Origin: Oscillospiraceae bacterium
Lineage (GTDB): Bacteria; Bacillota; Clostridia; Oscillospirales; Oscillospiraceae
Direction of reading: 5' to 3'
NCBI GenBank assembly: GCA_009780175.1
Contig: WRAO01000001.1
Coordinates: forward strand, 62,001 to 126,000
DNA: 64,000 bases
The notes below the pieces were generated by a model. The model had not been told where the DNA came from, made no database searches, and worked only from the letters and a program-made list of their open reading frames with translations. Below, piece after piece: positions 41,425-49,297 of the stretch (the first letter of the stretch is position 1; the number at the start of each line of letters is the position of its first letter). The position numbers were made by a program, and so were the translations under genes.

Positions 41425-41452
41425 GGGGGCGATGGAAACATCGCCCCCTACA
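41425..41452. repeat. TGTAGGGGCG palindrome, singlet with GAAA loop
   Basis: GGGGGCGATG (41425-41434) and CATCGCCCCC (41439-41448) form a perfect 10-base stem with a GAAA tetraloop, followed by TACA. It lies between ackA and the YbjQ-like gene. Confidence 0.7.
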
Positions 41453-41474
41453 ATTATGTTAGGAGGACTTGGCT

Positions 41475-41807
41475 ATGTTAATTGTTTCGACACCGCTTTT
41501 AGACGGGAAAAAGATCACGCGATATGAGGGCATGGTCTTTTCGCAGGTTGTAGCTGGTTTTGGGGTTGGGCGCAGTTTTTTTGGTTCTCTGCGCAGCTTT
41601 GCAGGCGGCAGATCGGAAAGTCACGAGGAATTGGTGGCTTCGATTCGGGAGCAGGCCATTCAGGACCTCATTGCTGAGGCGAACAACGTTCGTGCGAATG
41701 CGATTGTCGGGTTTACGCTTGATATGGAGATGATCGGTTCCGGTTCGGAGGGTGGGCTTTTGAAGGCGCACGCTATGGGGACTGCGGTTGTGGTGGAATC
41801 GTTATAA
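41475..41807 (+). CDS. YbjQ-family (UPF0145) protein
   Basis: The start is ATG 41475, 8 bases after AGGAGG; this gives 110 residues. Family features are VSTPLLDGKKITRYEGMVFSQ at the start, an Arg/Ser/Glu-rich loop, and NNVRANAIVGFTLDME in the last third. YbjQ proteins form small pentameric assemblies with putative metal-binding or envelope roles; the function is not established. It lies between ackA and the rplU operon and ends at a terminator. Confidence 0.87.
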   Translation: MLIVSTPLLDGKKITRYEGMVFSQVVAGFGVGRSFFGSLRSFAGGRSESHEELVASIREQAIQDLIAEANNVRANAIVGFTLDMEMIGSGSEGGLLKAHAMGTAVVVESL

Positions 41808-41820
41808 AACACATCGCGCA

Positions 41821-41843
41821 GGGCCTATTGACAGGCCCTTTTT
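41821..41843 (+). terminator. Short terminator overlapping the rplU promoter
   Basis: GGGCCT (41821-41826) pairs with AGGCCC (41833-41838), followed by TTTTT. The -35 hexamer TTGACA of the next promoter lies in the loop and right arm. Confidence 0.7.
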
Positions 41844-41856
41844 CGGGTGGTATACT
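41828..41856 (+). promoter_or_regulatory. Near-consensus promoter of rplU-rpmA-obg
   Basis: TTGACA (41828-41833), a 17-base spacer and TATACT (41851-41856) occur. Confidence 0.88.
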
Positions 41857-41935
41857 GTTAAGGCCGCTTTGAACGGGCTCAAGAGGGGTGCGCCCCCGCC
41901 CGGGAGAGTGAGACTACAAATGGTAGGTGTTAGCT
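41857..41935 (+). promoter_or_regulatory. Probable ribosomal protein L21 leader RNA
   Basis: About 75 bases of GC-rich leader (AAGGCCGCTTTGAACGGGCT, then CAAGAGGGGTGCGCCCCCGC) lie between the rplU promoter and start. Many Firmicutes have a structured L21 leader in this place. I could not verify the consensus fold by eye. Confidence 0.5.
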
Positions 41936-42247
41936 ATGCACGCAGTAATTGAGACAGGCGGCAAACAGTATCGCGTTGAAGAGGGCACTGTGCTCTTCAT
42001 CGAGAAACTTGAAGCCGAGGCTGGAAACGAAGTCAAGTTTGACCGTGTTCTGGCCATCATCAACGGCGAGACTACGAACTTTGGGACCCCCACTGTCGCA
42101 GGCGCCGTCGTCACGGCTGAGGTCGTGAAGAACGGACGGGCGAAGAAGGTCATCGTCTACAAGATGAAGCCGAAGAAGAACTATCGCAGAAAGCAGGGCC
42201 ATCGTCAGCCCTATACGCAAGTGAAGATCAGCAAGATCACGGTTTAG
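41936..42247 (+). CDS. rplU: 50S ribosomal protein L21
   Basis: This 103-residue protein is L21: [20 protein letters not shown] at the start and [20 protein letters not shown] near the C-terminus, which contacts 23S rRNA. It heads the rplU-rpmA-obg operon. The rpmA gene follows after only 14 bases, so no prp gene lies between them. Confidence 0.98.
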   Translation: MHAVIETGGKQYRVEEGTVLFIEKLEAEAGNEVKFDRVLAIINGETTNFGTPTVAGAVVTAEVVKNGRAKKVIVYKMKPKKNYRRKQGHRQPYTQVKISKITV

Positions 42248-42261
42248 GGAGGGATATAGAG

Positions 42262-42525
42262 ATGGCACATAAAAAAGGCGTAGGTAGTACACGAAACGGT
42301 CGGGATTCTGAGTCAAAACGACTTGGCAACAAGAGAGCCGACGGTCAATTTGTTCTGGCTGGCAACATCCTCGTTCGTCAGCGCGGAACCAAAATCCACC
42401 CCGGTACCAACGTGGGCCGCGGCAGCGACGATACCCTTTTCGCACTCAAGGACGGCTTTGTCCGCTTCGAGCGCCACGGGAAAGATCGCAAGCGCGTTTC
42501 AATTCTCGAAGAGGCCGCGCAATAG
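42262..42525 (+). CDS. rpmA: 50S ribosomal protein L27
   Basis: This 87-residue protein starts [20 protein letters not shown], the mature-type N-terminus that reaches the peptidyl transferase centre. It lacks the short N-terminal extension (FF-type cleavage site) found in many Firmicutes and removed by the protease Prp, which fits the absence of prp between rplU and rpmA here. Confidence 0.98.
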   Translation: MAHKKGVGSTRNGRDSESKRLGNKRADGQFVLAGNILVRQRGTKIHPGTNVGRGSDDTLFALKDGFVRFERHGKDRKRVSILEEAAQ

Positions 42526-42595
42526 TTCGCAATTCGTAATTTGGTGTGGGGCTGACGCTTTGCGTCGGCCCCATCTGTTTCGGTGAGGTGTTAAT

Positions 42596-43870
42596 ATGTT
42601 TGTGGATAAGGCAACCATTAAAGTGCAGGCAGGTAACGGCGGAAACGGGGCAATTTCGTTTCGGCGGGAGAAGTATGTCCCAGCCGGCGGTCCGGACGGC
42701 GGAGACGGCGGACGCGGCGGCAGCGTTATCCTACAGGTGGACGATCATATGTCTACTCTCATGGACTTTCGCTACAAACGCAAGTACGTCGCCGAAGTCG
42801 GTGTGGACGGCGGCGATAAGCGTTGCAGCGGTCGAGATGGTCAGAATTTGATTATTCGTGTTCCCCGCGGCACATTGGTCCGCGACGAGGCAACCGGGGC
42901 GATTATTAAGGATATGAGTTCGGGTGAATCTTTCGTGGTCGCGAAGGGCGGCCGGGGCGGCTGGGGCAATCAGCATTTCGCAACTCCAACCAGACAGGTG
43001 CCACGTTTTGCCAAAAACGGAACGCCCGGTGAGGTGCGGACCATTGTGCTGGAGCTCAAACTTTTGGCAGACGTCGGTCTGGTGGGCTTTCCCAATGTGG
43101 GCAAGTCTACGCTTCTCTCTGTCATGAGCCGTGCGCAGCCGAAGATTGCCAATTATCACTTTACCACCCTTTTTCCCAATTTGGGCGTGGTGTTCGCGCG
43201 GGATGAGGTATCCTTTGTGCTTGCGGACATCCCCGGATTGATCGAGGGCGCGTCTGAGGGCGCGGGGCTGGGACATGATTTTCTGCGGCATGTAGACCGT
43301 TGTCGGCTCATTGTCCATGTAGTGGACGTATCCGGCAGTGAGGGACGGGACCCGCTGGAGGATTTCGAAACCATCAACGCGGAGCTTGCCGCTTATAGCC
43401 CGCTCCTCGCGGAGCGGCCGCAGATTGTGGTGGCGAATAAGTTGGACATCGTGCAGGACGATACCCACCTCGAAGCCTTCCGGGCAGAGATGGCGCGGCG
43501 CGGATTCCCCTTCTTGGCACTATCGGCGGCGACACATCAGGGCGTCGGAGATCTCATCAGCCTCATCGCGGAGATGCTGCAAGACCTGCCGCCAGTGATT
43601 GTCTACGAGCCGGAGTATATTCCCGTGGAGGAGGCGCCCGCTACACCGGAGGAGTTGACCATCAAGCTAGTGGACGGCGACACTTGGGTTGTGGAGGGCA
43701 AATGGCTCGATCAGTTGATTGATCGGGTTAATTTCTCGGATCATGAGTCTCTGATGTTCTTCGAGCGCAATTTGGAACAGGCTGGGGTGTATGCGCGGAT
43801 GGAGGAGCTCGGGGTTGCCGAAGGGGATACAGTGGTTATGGGGTCGTTGGAGTTTGAATATCGTAAGTAA
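42596..43870 (+). CDS. obg: GTPase Obg/CgtA
   Basis: This 424-residue protein has the glycine-rich Obg fold at residues 1-158 (GGNGGNGAISFRREKYVPAG), the G domain from residue 160 (GFPNVGKST; DIPGLIEGASEGAGLGHDFL; NKLD) and a C-terminal OCT domain typical of Gram-positives (residues about 340-424). It takes part in late 50S assembly and stringent-response and sporulation control. GGTGAGGTG precedes the ATG and a strong terminator follows. Confidence 0.97.
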   Translation: MFVDKATIKVQAGNGGNGAISFRREKYVPAGGPDGGDGGRGGSVILQVDDHMSTLMDFRYKRKYVAEVGVDGGDKRCSGRDGQNLIIRVPRGTLVRDEATGAIIKDMSSGESFVVAKGGRGGWGNQHFATPTRQVPRFAKNGTPGEVRTIVLELKLLADVGLVGFPNVGKSTLLSVMSRAQPKIANYHFTTLFPNLGVVFARDEVSFVLADIPGLIEGASEGAGLGHDFLRHVDRCRLIVHVVDVSGSEGRDPLEDFETINAELAAYSPLLAERPQIVVANKLDIVQDDTHLEAFRAEMARRGFPFLALSAATHQGVGDLISLIAEMLQDLPPVIVYEPEYIPVEEAPATPEELTIKLVDGDTWVVEGKWLDQLIDRVNFSDHESLMFFERNLEQAGVYARMEELGVAEGDTVVMGSLEFEYRK

Positions 43871-43908
43871 GAGGAAGGCCGCCTATATGGGCGGCCTTCC
43901 TCTTTTCT
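43869..43908 (+). terminator. Rho-independent terminator after obg
   Basis: AAGAGGAAGGCCGCC pairs with GGCGGCCTTCCTCTT around a 6-base loop, followed by TTC-rich sequence. Its 5' arm begins at the obg stop codon. Confidence 0.9.
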
Positions 43909-43910
43909 TT

Positions 43911-44279
43911 ATAAGCTACTTTCCGCTTTTCTTTTTAGCCTGTGGCTCGCTACGCTTGTTTCGCTGAGGCGACCTACATTTTTGCATCGCGCAAAAAAGT
44001 ACGCAAAAAAGCGAGTCAAGGGCTTCGCCCCTGACAACCCCATTTCGACCTTTGGCTTGTGGTTACTCAAGTCATGTGGTTCCGCCTACCGGCGGAAGTC
44101 TATGTCGCTTTCGGGCATACACGCTCTTAACGAATGTGCGGTATTTGTCGCACCACACTCCTTTCCGCCGGGCGAGGCGGAAACTGTGACGTTGTGTTTC
44201 GCTGTGCAGCAAAGTAGGTCGCCTCAGCGCAACGAAGCGCTGGAGCCAGCGGCTCAAAGAAATATCTCTATGGAGAAAA
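43911..44279. repeat. Dispersed hairpin-rich element, copy D (longest, both ends)
   Basis: This fills the 418-base gap between obg and the deacetylase gene. The left segment (TAGCCTGTGGCTCGCTACGC, then TTGTTTCGCTGAGGCGACC) and right segment (AAGTAGGTCGCCTCAGCGC ... GGCTCAAAGAAATATCTCTA) are inverted copies of each other. The interior shares the A/T hairpin, a TCAAGGGC/GCCCCTGA stem, and the TGTGGTTCCGCCTACCGGCG segment with copy A. No gene is seen in it. Confidence 0.7.
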
Positions 44280-44288
44280 TATAAAGCT

Positions 44289-45065
44289 CTATAGTGGCAT
44301 CTGCCGCCCGGTGAATGAGATGGTGAATTGCGTCTCATGCACCAGTTCGGAGACGGGGACCAGGATATACCCTGCTTCCAGCAAACTCTCTATGATCTCC
44401 GGCAGGGCTAGGGCTGTCTGTTCTAAGTTGCTATGCAGGAGCACAATCGCGCCGGGAAAGGCTCGGTTTCGCACTTGCCGCGCGATGGCGTCTGCGGTTT
44501 GGCCGCGCCAGTCGCCGCTGTCTACGCTCCATTGGACGGTACGCATGCCGAGGCCTGCCACTAGGGCGACTACGGTGTCGTCGTATTCCCCGTAAGGAGC
44601 GCGGAAAACGGTGGGGCGGTGGCCTGTTACTGTCTCGATGATGTCGCTGCAGGCTAGGACGTTTGCCAATATCTCTGGGGCGGGTAGTTTGCGAAGGAGG
44701 CTGTGGTCGTCGGAGAGGTTCATGAGTTCGTGGCCGTTTTCGGTGATCCGTACTGCTAATTCTGGGTTTGCGCGGACCCAGTCGCCGGTGACGAAGAAGG
44801 TTGCGCGGACGTCTCTTGCGTTTAGGGTCTGGAGCACGTGGACTGTGTAGGTGTCCGCGGCTGTGGTGATATTAAATGTCAGGCTTACGGCGCTATCGTC
44901 GCGTTGGACGCTGTAGATGGGGAGCGCGCGTTCCCGCGCGCCGCCGCCGACTAGGCTTGGATGATTGATTACATAGAAGATCGCCGCTACCGTCAGGCAG
45001 AGCGCCAGTGTCGCGAGGTATTTGCGCCGGATGAGAAAAACTTTGCCTTTTAATGGTCTATGCAT
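44289..45065 (-). CDS. Polysaccharide deacetylase (NodB-fold) with altered catalytic residues
   Basis: The start is ATG 45065 behind GGAGGTG; 258 residues with a signal anchor (residues 8-30). The NodB fold is clear: NARDVRATFFVTGDWVRANP, TGHRPTVFRAPYGEYDDT and GMRTVQWSVDSGDWRG. However, the first motif, normally TFD(D/I), reads LTFNITTAAD (Asp to Asn), and the metal motif, normally S-H-G-x-x-H, reads NLSDDHS, so two of three expected metal or catalytic positions are changed. It may bind glycans without cutting acetyl groups, or use another chemistry. Relatives are the PdaB-like spore and wall enzymes. Confidence 0.8.
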   Translation of the reverse strand: MHRPLKGKVFLIRRKYLATLALCLTVAAIFYVINHPSLVGGGARERALPIYSVQRDDSAVSLTFNITTAADTYTVHVLQTLNARDVRATFFVTGDWVRANPELAVRITENGHELMNLSDDHSLLRKLPAPEILANVLACSDIIETVTGHRPTVFRAPYGEYDDTVVALVAGLGMRTVQWSVDSGDWRGQTADAIARQVRNRAFPGAIVLLHSNLEQTALALPEIIESLLEAGYILVPVSELVHETQFTISFTGRQMPL

Positions 45066-45112
45066 GGACACCACCTCCCCTATACGCTATGCGAAAAGGG
45101 ACAAGGGTATGC

Positions 45113-45141
45113 TTGATTGGGGCGGAAATCGTTGTTATAAT
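45113..45141 (+). promoter_or_regulatory. Strong vegetative-type promoter of recG
   Basis: TTGATT (45113-45118), a 17-base spacer and TATAAT (45136-45141) lie 42 bases before the recG start. Confidence 0.82.
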
Positions 45142-45182
45142 GGTCCGTAATGGTTCCTTTATCATACCTTTTGGAGGCCTAT

Positions 45183-47243
45183 ATGGCTGATTTACAGACC
45201 GATATTCGTTACATGAAAGGGATTGGTGATGTCCGTGCCAAGGCCCTAAACAAGCTTGGAATCACCAGTCTTGGCGACCTTATCACTACCTTTCCGCGGG
45301 CTTATGATGACCGGCGGCAGTTTGCCGCGATCCAAAATCTTACCCCTGGCGAGACAGTTTCTGTCCGGGCGATTGTGGCGAATGAGCCGCGATTGCAGAC
45401 GATCCGCCGCGGACTTGATTTGCTGAAGTTCCGCGCGGTGGATGAGAGCGGCAGTCTGGAGGTTGCCTTTTTCAATCAGGGTTATCGCAAGGATCAGATT
45501 AAAAAGGGCGAAAGTTATGTGTTTTACGGTAAAGTCGGCGGGACATTGCTGGCTCCGGCGATGCAGAACCCCGTCATGGAGCAGGAGGCCGACGCGGGGC
45601 GGCTCACGGGGCGGATTGTGCCTATCTATCGGCTGACGCAGGGTGTGAGCCAGACGATTTTGCTCAACGCGATGACGCAGGGGCTTATCGCCTGCGGCGA
45701 TCTGTTTCCCGATCCTCTGCCGGAGGCGGTCCGAGAGGCGCACGGCCTTGCGCAGACGCGTTTTGCTTATCACAACATTCATTTCCCTGAGAGTGAAGAG
45801 GCTCTGCAACTGGCTCGGCGGCGGTTGATTTTTGAGGAGTTGTTTCTGCTGGCCGCCTCGCTCCACTTGATCCGGGGGCGGCGCGAGGGGGTCAGCGGGC
45901 GGGTGGTGCCGGCTGTTGATCTCGCTCCCTTTTATGCGGCCCTCCCCTTCTCGCTCACCGGGGCGCAGAAACGGGCGATTGGGGACGCGCTTGCCGATAT
46001 GGCGGGAGATCGGCCTATGTCTCGTCTTGTGCAGGGTGATGTGGGGTCGGGTAAGACCGTGGTCGCGGCGGCGGCGGCTTGGGCCGCGTTTCGGGCCGGG
46101 TATCAGAGCGCGTTTATGGCGCCGACAGAGATTTTGGCGGAGCAGCATTATCAGACCCTCTCGACCCTGCTCGAACCGCTCGGAATGCGCGTCGGCCTGC
46201 TCAAGGGGAGCATGGGGGCGAAGCAAAAGCGAGAGATGGGCGCATTGATCGAGAGCGGCTTTTTTCATCTTGTTGTCGGTACGCACGCGTTGATTTCAGA
46301 GGATGTACGGTATCATAATTTGGCTCTGGTTATTACGGATGAACAGCATCGGTTTGGGGTGGATCAGCGCAGTGCGCTGAAGGAGAAGGGGGATCATCCG
46401 CATATGCTGGTCATGTCTGCCACTCCCATCCCCCGGACACTGGCGTTGATTCTTTATGGGGATTTGGACATTTCGATTATCGACGAACTGCCGCCGGGGC
46501 GGCAGGCGGTGGAAACCTATGCGGTGGACGAGAGCAAACGGGAGCGTATCTACAATTTTACACGGAAACTGCTGGACGAGGGGCGGCAGGCGTATTATGT
46601 CTGCCCCGCCATTGAGGTTGACCCGGACGATGTATCCGGCGGGATGAAGGCTGTGGAGGCGTATGCGAAGCGCTTGCAGGAGGAGGTCTTTCCGGATCGG
46701 AAGGTGGCTTTTCTGCATGGGAAGCTCAAGGCGAAGGACAAGGAGAAGATTATGTCCGCCTTTTCTAAGGGGGAGACGGATATTCTCGTCTCTACCACTG
46801 TCATCGAGGTTGGGGTGGATGTGCCGAACGCGGCGCTTATGGTGATTGAGAACGCGGAGCATTTTGGGTTGTCTCAGCTTCACCAGCTCAGGGGCCGCGT
46901 CGGGCGGGGCAAGCACCAGTCTTATTGCGTGTTGTTTTCCTCGAACGAGGCTGAGAGCGTGAAGGCGCGGCTCGCGATTATGTGCCAGACGGGCGATGGG
47001 TTTCAGATCGCGGAGGAGGATTTACGCTTGCGTGGGCCGGGGGATTTCTTTGGTTCGCGGCAACACGGTTTGCCGGAGATGGGGTTGGCTAGCTTCACCT
47101 ATAATATGGATGTGCTGAAAGAGGCGCAATCAGCGGCGATGGAGGTATTGGCCCGGGATCCGAGGCTGGAAGCGCCTGGACATGAGGCGTTGCGGGTGCG
47201 GATTCAGGAGATGTTTGCGATTGGGGCAGATTCGTTTCATTAG
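45183..47243 (+). CDS. recG: ATP-dependent DNA helicase RecG
   Basis: The start is ATG 45183 behind TTTGGAGG; 686 residues. The N-terminal wedge/OB domain (ETVSVRAIVANEPRLQTIRR) is followed by the two helicase domains: Walker A LVQGDVGSGKTVVAAAA near residue 283, the DEQH box (ITDEQHRFGVDQR), and the C-terminal GRVGRGKHQSYC motif. It remodels stalled forks and Holliday junctions. The neighbours do not form an obvious operon with it. Confidence 0.97.
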   Translation: MADLQTDIRYMKGIGDVRAKALNKLGITSLGDLITTFPRAYDDRRQFAAIQNLTPGETVSVRAIVANEPRLQTIRRGLDLLKFRAVDESGSLEVAFFNQGYRKDQIKKGESYVFYGKVGGTLLAPAMQNPVMEQEADAGRLTGRIVPIYRLTQGVSQTILLNAMTQGLIACGDLFPDPLPEAVREAHGLAQTRFAYHNIHFPESEEALQLARRRLIFEELFLLAASLHLIRGRREGVSGRVVPAVDLAPFYAALPFSLTGAQKRAIGDALADMAGDRPMSRLVQGDVGSGKTVVAAAAAWAAFRAGYQSAFMAPTEILAEQHYQTLSTLLEPLGMRVGLLKGSMGAKQKREMGALIESGFFHLVVGTHALISEDVRYHNLALVITDEQHRFGVDQRSALKEKGDHPHMLVMSATPIPRTLALILYGDLDISIIDELPPGRQAVETYAVDESKRERIYNFTRKLLDEGRQAYYVCPAIEVDPDDVSGGMKAVEAYAKRLQEEVFPDRKVAFLHGKLKAKDKEKIMSAFSKGETDILVSTTVIEVGVDVPNAALMVIENAEHFGLSQLHQLRGRVGRGKHQSYCVLFSSNEAESVKARLAIMCQTGDGFQIAEEDLRLRGPGDFFGSRQHGLPEMGLASFTYNMDVLKEAQSAAMEVLARDPRLEAPGHEALRVRIQEMFAIGADSFH

Positions 47244-47300
47244 TGAGTTTGCTCAATCAATTCGCACAAATTTTGCTTTTTGTATTTTTGAGTATGTTCA
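47244..47300. repeat. Paired dyad TGAG-N4-CTCA, copy 5
   Basis: TGAGTTTGCTCA lies at 47244-47255 and TGAGTATGTTCA at 47289-47300, spaced 45 bases, directly after the recG stop codon. Confidence 0.55.
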
Positions 47301-47307
47301 AAAAATG

Positions 47308-47334
47308 AGCGGACGCGCAATGCGCGCCCCTACA
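47308..47334. repeat. TGTAGGGGCG palindrome, singlet
   Basis: GCGGACGCGCAATGCGCGCC, then CCTACA, forms an imperfect stem around CGCGCA/TGCGCG. It sits 15 bases before the lipoprotein start codon, partly over the expected ribosome-binding region (GGGAGGG follows it). Confidence 0.6.
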
Positions 47335-47348
47335 AAGGGAGGGCAATC

Positions 47349-48551
47349 ATGAAGAAGGTTGTTATGATGTTTGGTCTGCTCCTATTTGTCATAGGCCTCA
47401 CGGGCTGTGGCGGCACGGAGGCGGCTCCGGCAGAACCGGAAGTATCTAAGGATGTGATCCCTGTCACAGAGCGGGTGACGGTCCAGTTGGAGACGGGTGA
47501 GATCAGTCTTGCTTTGCCTGATGGGTGGGACGTGGTACGCACCTCGGGGCCTGAGCTCCCTTTTGCGGAGCGGACCTATACCATTCGACTTGTCCCTCCG
47601 GCGGACGAACAAGTGGCCGGCATCATTAGTATCGGGAGAACCACAGGCGGTGAACCACTTTCAGCCGGAGAGTTTTACTCTTTCCATTCCACTCGGGCGG
47701 CGCACTTTCTTCCGCAATCCGTCGAGGAAACAGCCGAGTGGATCGACGTGGCGGTGATCGATGGGGTTGGTGTATATGCGATCTTTACTGACGCTTCTTT
47801 AGTCGGCATAGAAATCCCGCCGGATCGGTATCCCTTTATGGCCTCGTTTTTTGCCAATTGCAATAGCGGCTTCCTCACATATGCCACTTTGCTCACCCAT
47901 GATGTGGAGGACGAGAGCCTTCAGGTCATGCTATATGCGGTTGCCAGCATGGAGGCTTCGTTTGATCGTTTGACGGGTAGTTTGGATGCGCGGGATTTCG
48001 GTGAAATCGCAGCTACACGGGTGTATGATTTGGTTGGCCTCAATCTCCTCAATCATGACCTGTCGGACAGTGTATTTTTGACGGAGCACATCCTTGGCAG
48101 CGCACAGACTGACGAAGTGTTTGGTGTTGCTGTCATTGTCGGCGGAGAGCCCGAGCGGCAGCAGGTTAACCATATTGTCTGGGGCGCCAGGGGGATTGGG
48201 TTGCGGTATTACCTTTTGCCCAGTTTGGGTTTTGAGCTAGGTCCCCGTCTGCTTTTGGAGCTGCAGAAGGATATCGAACATCTGCATGAGCGCGGATTTT
48301 TCATCAGTGCCGATCTCCCCTTGCGGGCGAGTGCCGATGGTCAGACTATGGCCTTTGGTTTGCACATAGAAATGCGCGGTGAACCCAGCATGGTCTATAT
48401 TTATCTTTTACAAGATATACCGGATTCCGATTATTTGCTTTTTTTATTGGTCATCTTGCTCCCGAACCGTTGGGATGAAGGAGACACTGCTGTTTTGGCG
48501 GAGCTCAGTGAATATATCGGCATTGATCTCATGGCTTACTGGCCTTGGTAG
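47349..48551 (+). CDS. Unknown lipoprotein (400 residues)
   Basis: MKKVVMMFGLLLFVIGLTGC is a classic lipoprotein signal with lipobox LTGC (Cys 20), followed by a Glu/Ala/Pro linker. The mature part begins with a DUF-like beta domain (VTVQLETGEISLALPDGWDV) and a later segment rich in beta strands. No family was recognised. It is likely an exposed cell-surface lipoprotein, monocistronic, ending at a strong terminator. GGGAGGG 8 bases upstream sets the start, just after a repeat copy. Confidence 0.75.
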   Translation: MKKVVMMFGLLLFVIGLTGCGGTEAAPAEPEVSKDVIPVTERVTVQLETGEISLALPDGWDVVRTSGPELPFAERTYTIRLVPPADEQVAGIISIGRTTGGEPLSAGEFYSFHSTRAAHFLPQSVEETAEWIDVAVIDGVGVYAIFTDASLVGIEIPPDRYPFMASFFANCNSGFLTYATLLTHDVEDESLQVMLYAVASMEASFDRLTGSLDARDFGEIAATRVYDLVGLNLLNHDLSDSVFLTEHILGSAQTDEVFGVAVIVGGEPERQQVNHIVWGARGIGLRYYLLPSLGFELGPRLLLELQKDIEHLHERGFFISADLPLRASADGQTMAFGLHIEMRGEPSMVYIYLLQDIPDSDYLLFLLVILLPNRWDEGDTAVLAELSEYIGIDLMAYWPW

Positions 48552-48570
48552 GGTTTTCCATACACGCACA

Positions 48571-48607
48571 AACCCGGGTTGCATCTGGTGCAGCCCGGGT
48601 TCTTTTT
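48571..48607 (+). terminator. Rho-independent terminator
   Basis: AACCCGGGTTGCA pairs with TGCAGCCCGGGTT (one T-G pair) around a 4-5-base loop, followed by CTTTTT. Confidence 0.92.
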
Positions 48608-48658
48608 GCATAAATTTCGTCCGACAGAAAACACTATATCTCATCATTCTTGGTGGGG

Positions 48659-49162
48659 GTGCGGCTGTTGTATCGTGTCGGGGTGTTGGAGCCGATTTCG
48701 GGGCGGGTTACTGCTTTGATTGAGGACTGGCTTGTGGAACGGGGGGATAGTCTGTCGCTCGTGCTTACCCGTGGGGAGTGTCCGCATTGTTTTTCGGGTG
48801 AGTATGACCTTTTTGTTTTGGCGCCTGCTGATGGTACATTTAGAAATCCGGACCCGCTCCAGGACATCCGCTGTAAGGCTCTGCTCGCGCCCAGTGACAG
48901 GGGGGCGGAAGCGCTTGGCATCCAGTCGAAGTGGGTGGTAAGTTATGGGCTTGCTGTTCGGGATTCGCTCACGGTTTCCAGTTTGGAGCCTGATCTGGCT
49001 GTGCTTGCGCTGCAGCGGGAGATTCCGACGCTGCGCGGTACGGTTGTCGAGCGGCAGGAGGTGCCGCTCCCTATCCCGCCGGGGAGTGGGGCTGGGGGGG
49101 TAATGGCGCTGTATGGCAGTCTGCTTATCCTTGGGGTGCCGCCGGAGGAGTTGGCTTTGTAG
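48659..49162 (+). CDS. Unknown protein (about 167 residues)
   Basis: A continuous coding frame with normal codon usage; the start is uncertain (GTG 48659 or the nearby GTG 48653 or TTG 48650; no clear ribosome site). The protein is soluble, with LLYRVGVLEPISGRVTALIE at the N-terminus, one Cys pair GECPHCFSGEY, and a glycine-rich C-terminus GSGAGGVMALYGSLLILG. The CxxC could bind a metal. The TAG stop lies in a TGTAGGGACGC palindrome, so the native end may have been altered by the repeat. I do not recognise the family. Confidence 0.6.
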   Translation: MRLLYRVGVLEPISGRVTALIEDWLVERGDSLSLVLTRGECPHCFSGEYDLFVLAPADGTFRNPDPLQDIRCKALLAPSDRGAEALGIQSKWVVSYGLAVRDSLTVSSLEPDLAVLALQREIPTLRGTVVERQEVPLPIPPGSGAGGVMALYGSLLILGVPPEELAL

Positions 49163-49234
49163 GGACGCATATTACGCGTCCGGCGAAAGGCGCATCCGAT
49201 GACAGAGGGCGGACGGCCAATGGCCGCCCCTACA
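49158..49234. repeat. REPIN-like doublet of the TGTAGGGGCG palindrome, supplies a stop codon
   Basis: The left hairpin GGACGC/GCGTCC (49163-49181) and right hairpin around GGCCAATGGCC (49211-49229) are in inverted orientation, with outer ends TGTAGGGACG and CGCCCCTACA. The TAG at 49160-49162 ends the upstream gene. Confidence 0.72.
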
Positions 49235-49297
49235 TTTGCATTGCGTATCCATTAGTCTAAGCTCGTACCGAGGCACATATACTTCCATTGAATCGCC

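Noticed and set aside
41857-41935. Prp gene or upstream peptide in the rplU leader
   Set aside because: No open frame with a ribosome site is present; the region is better taken as an L21-type leader RNA.
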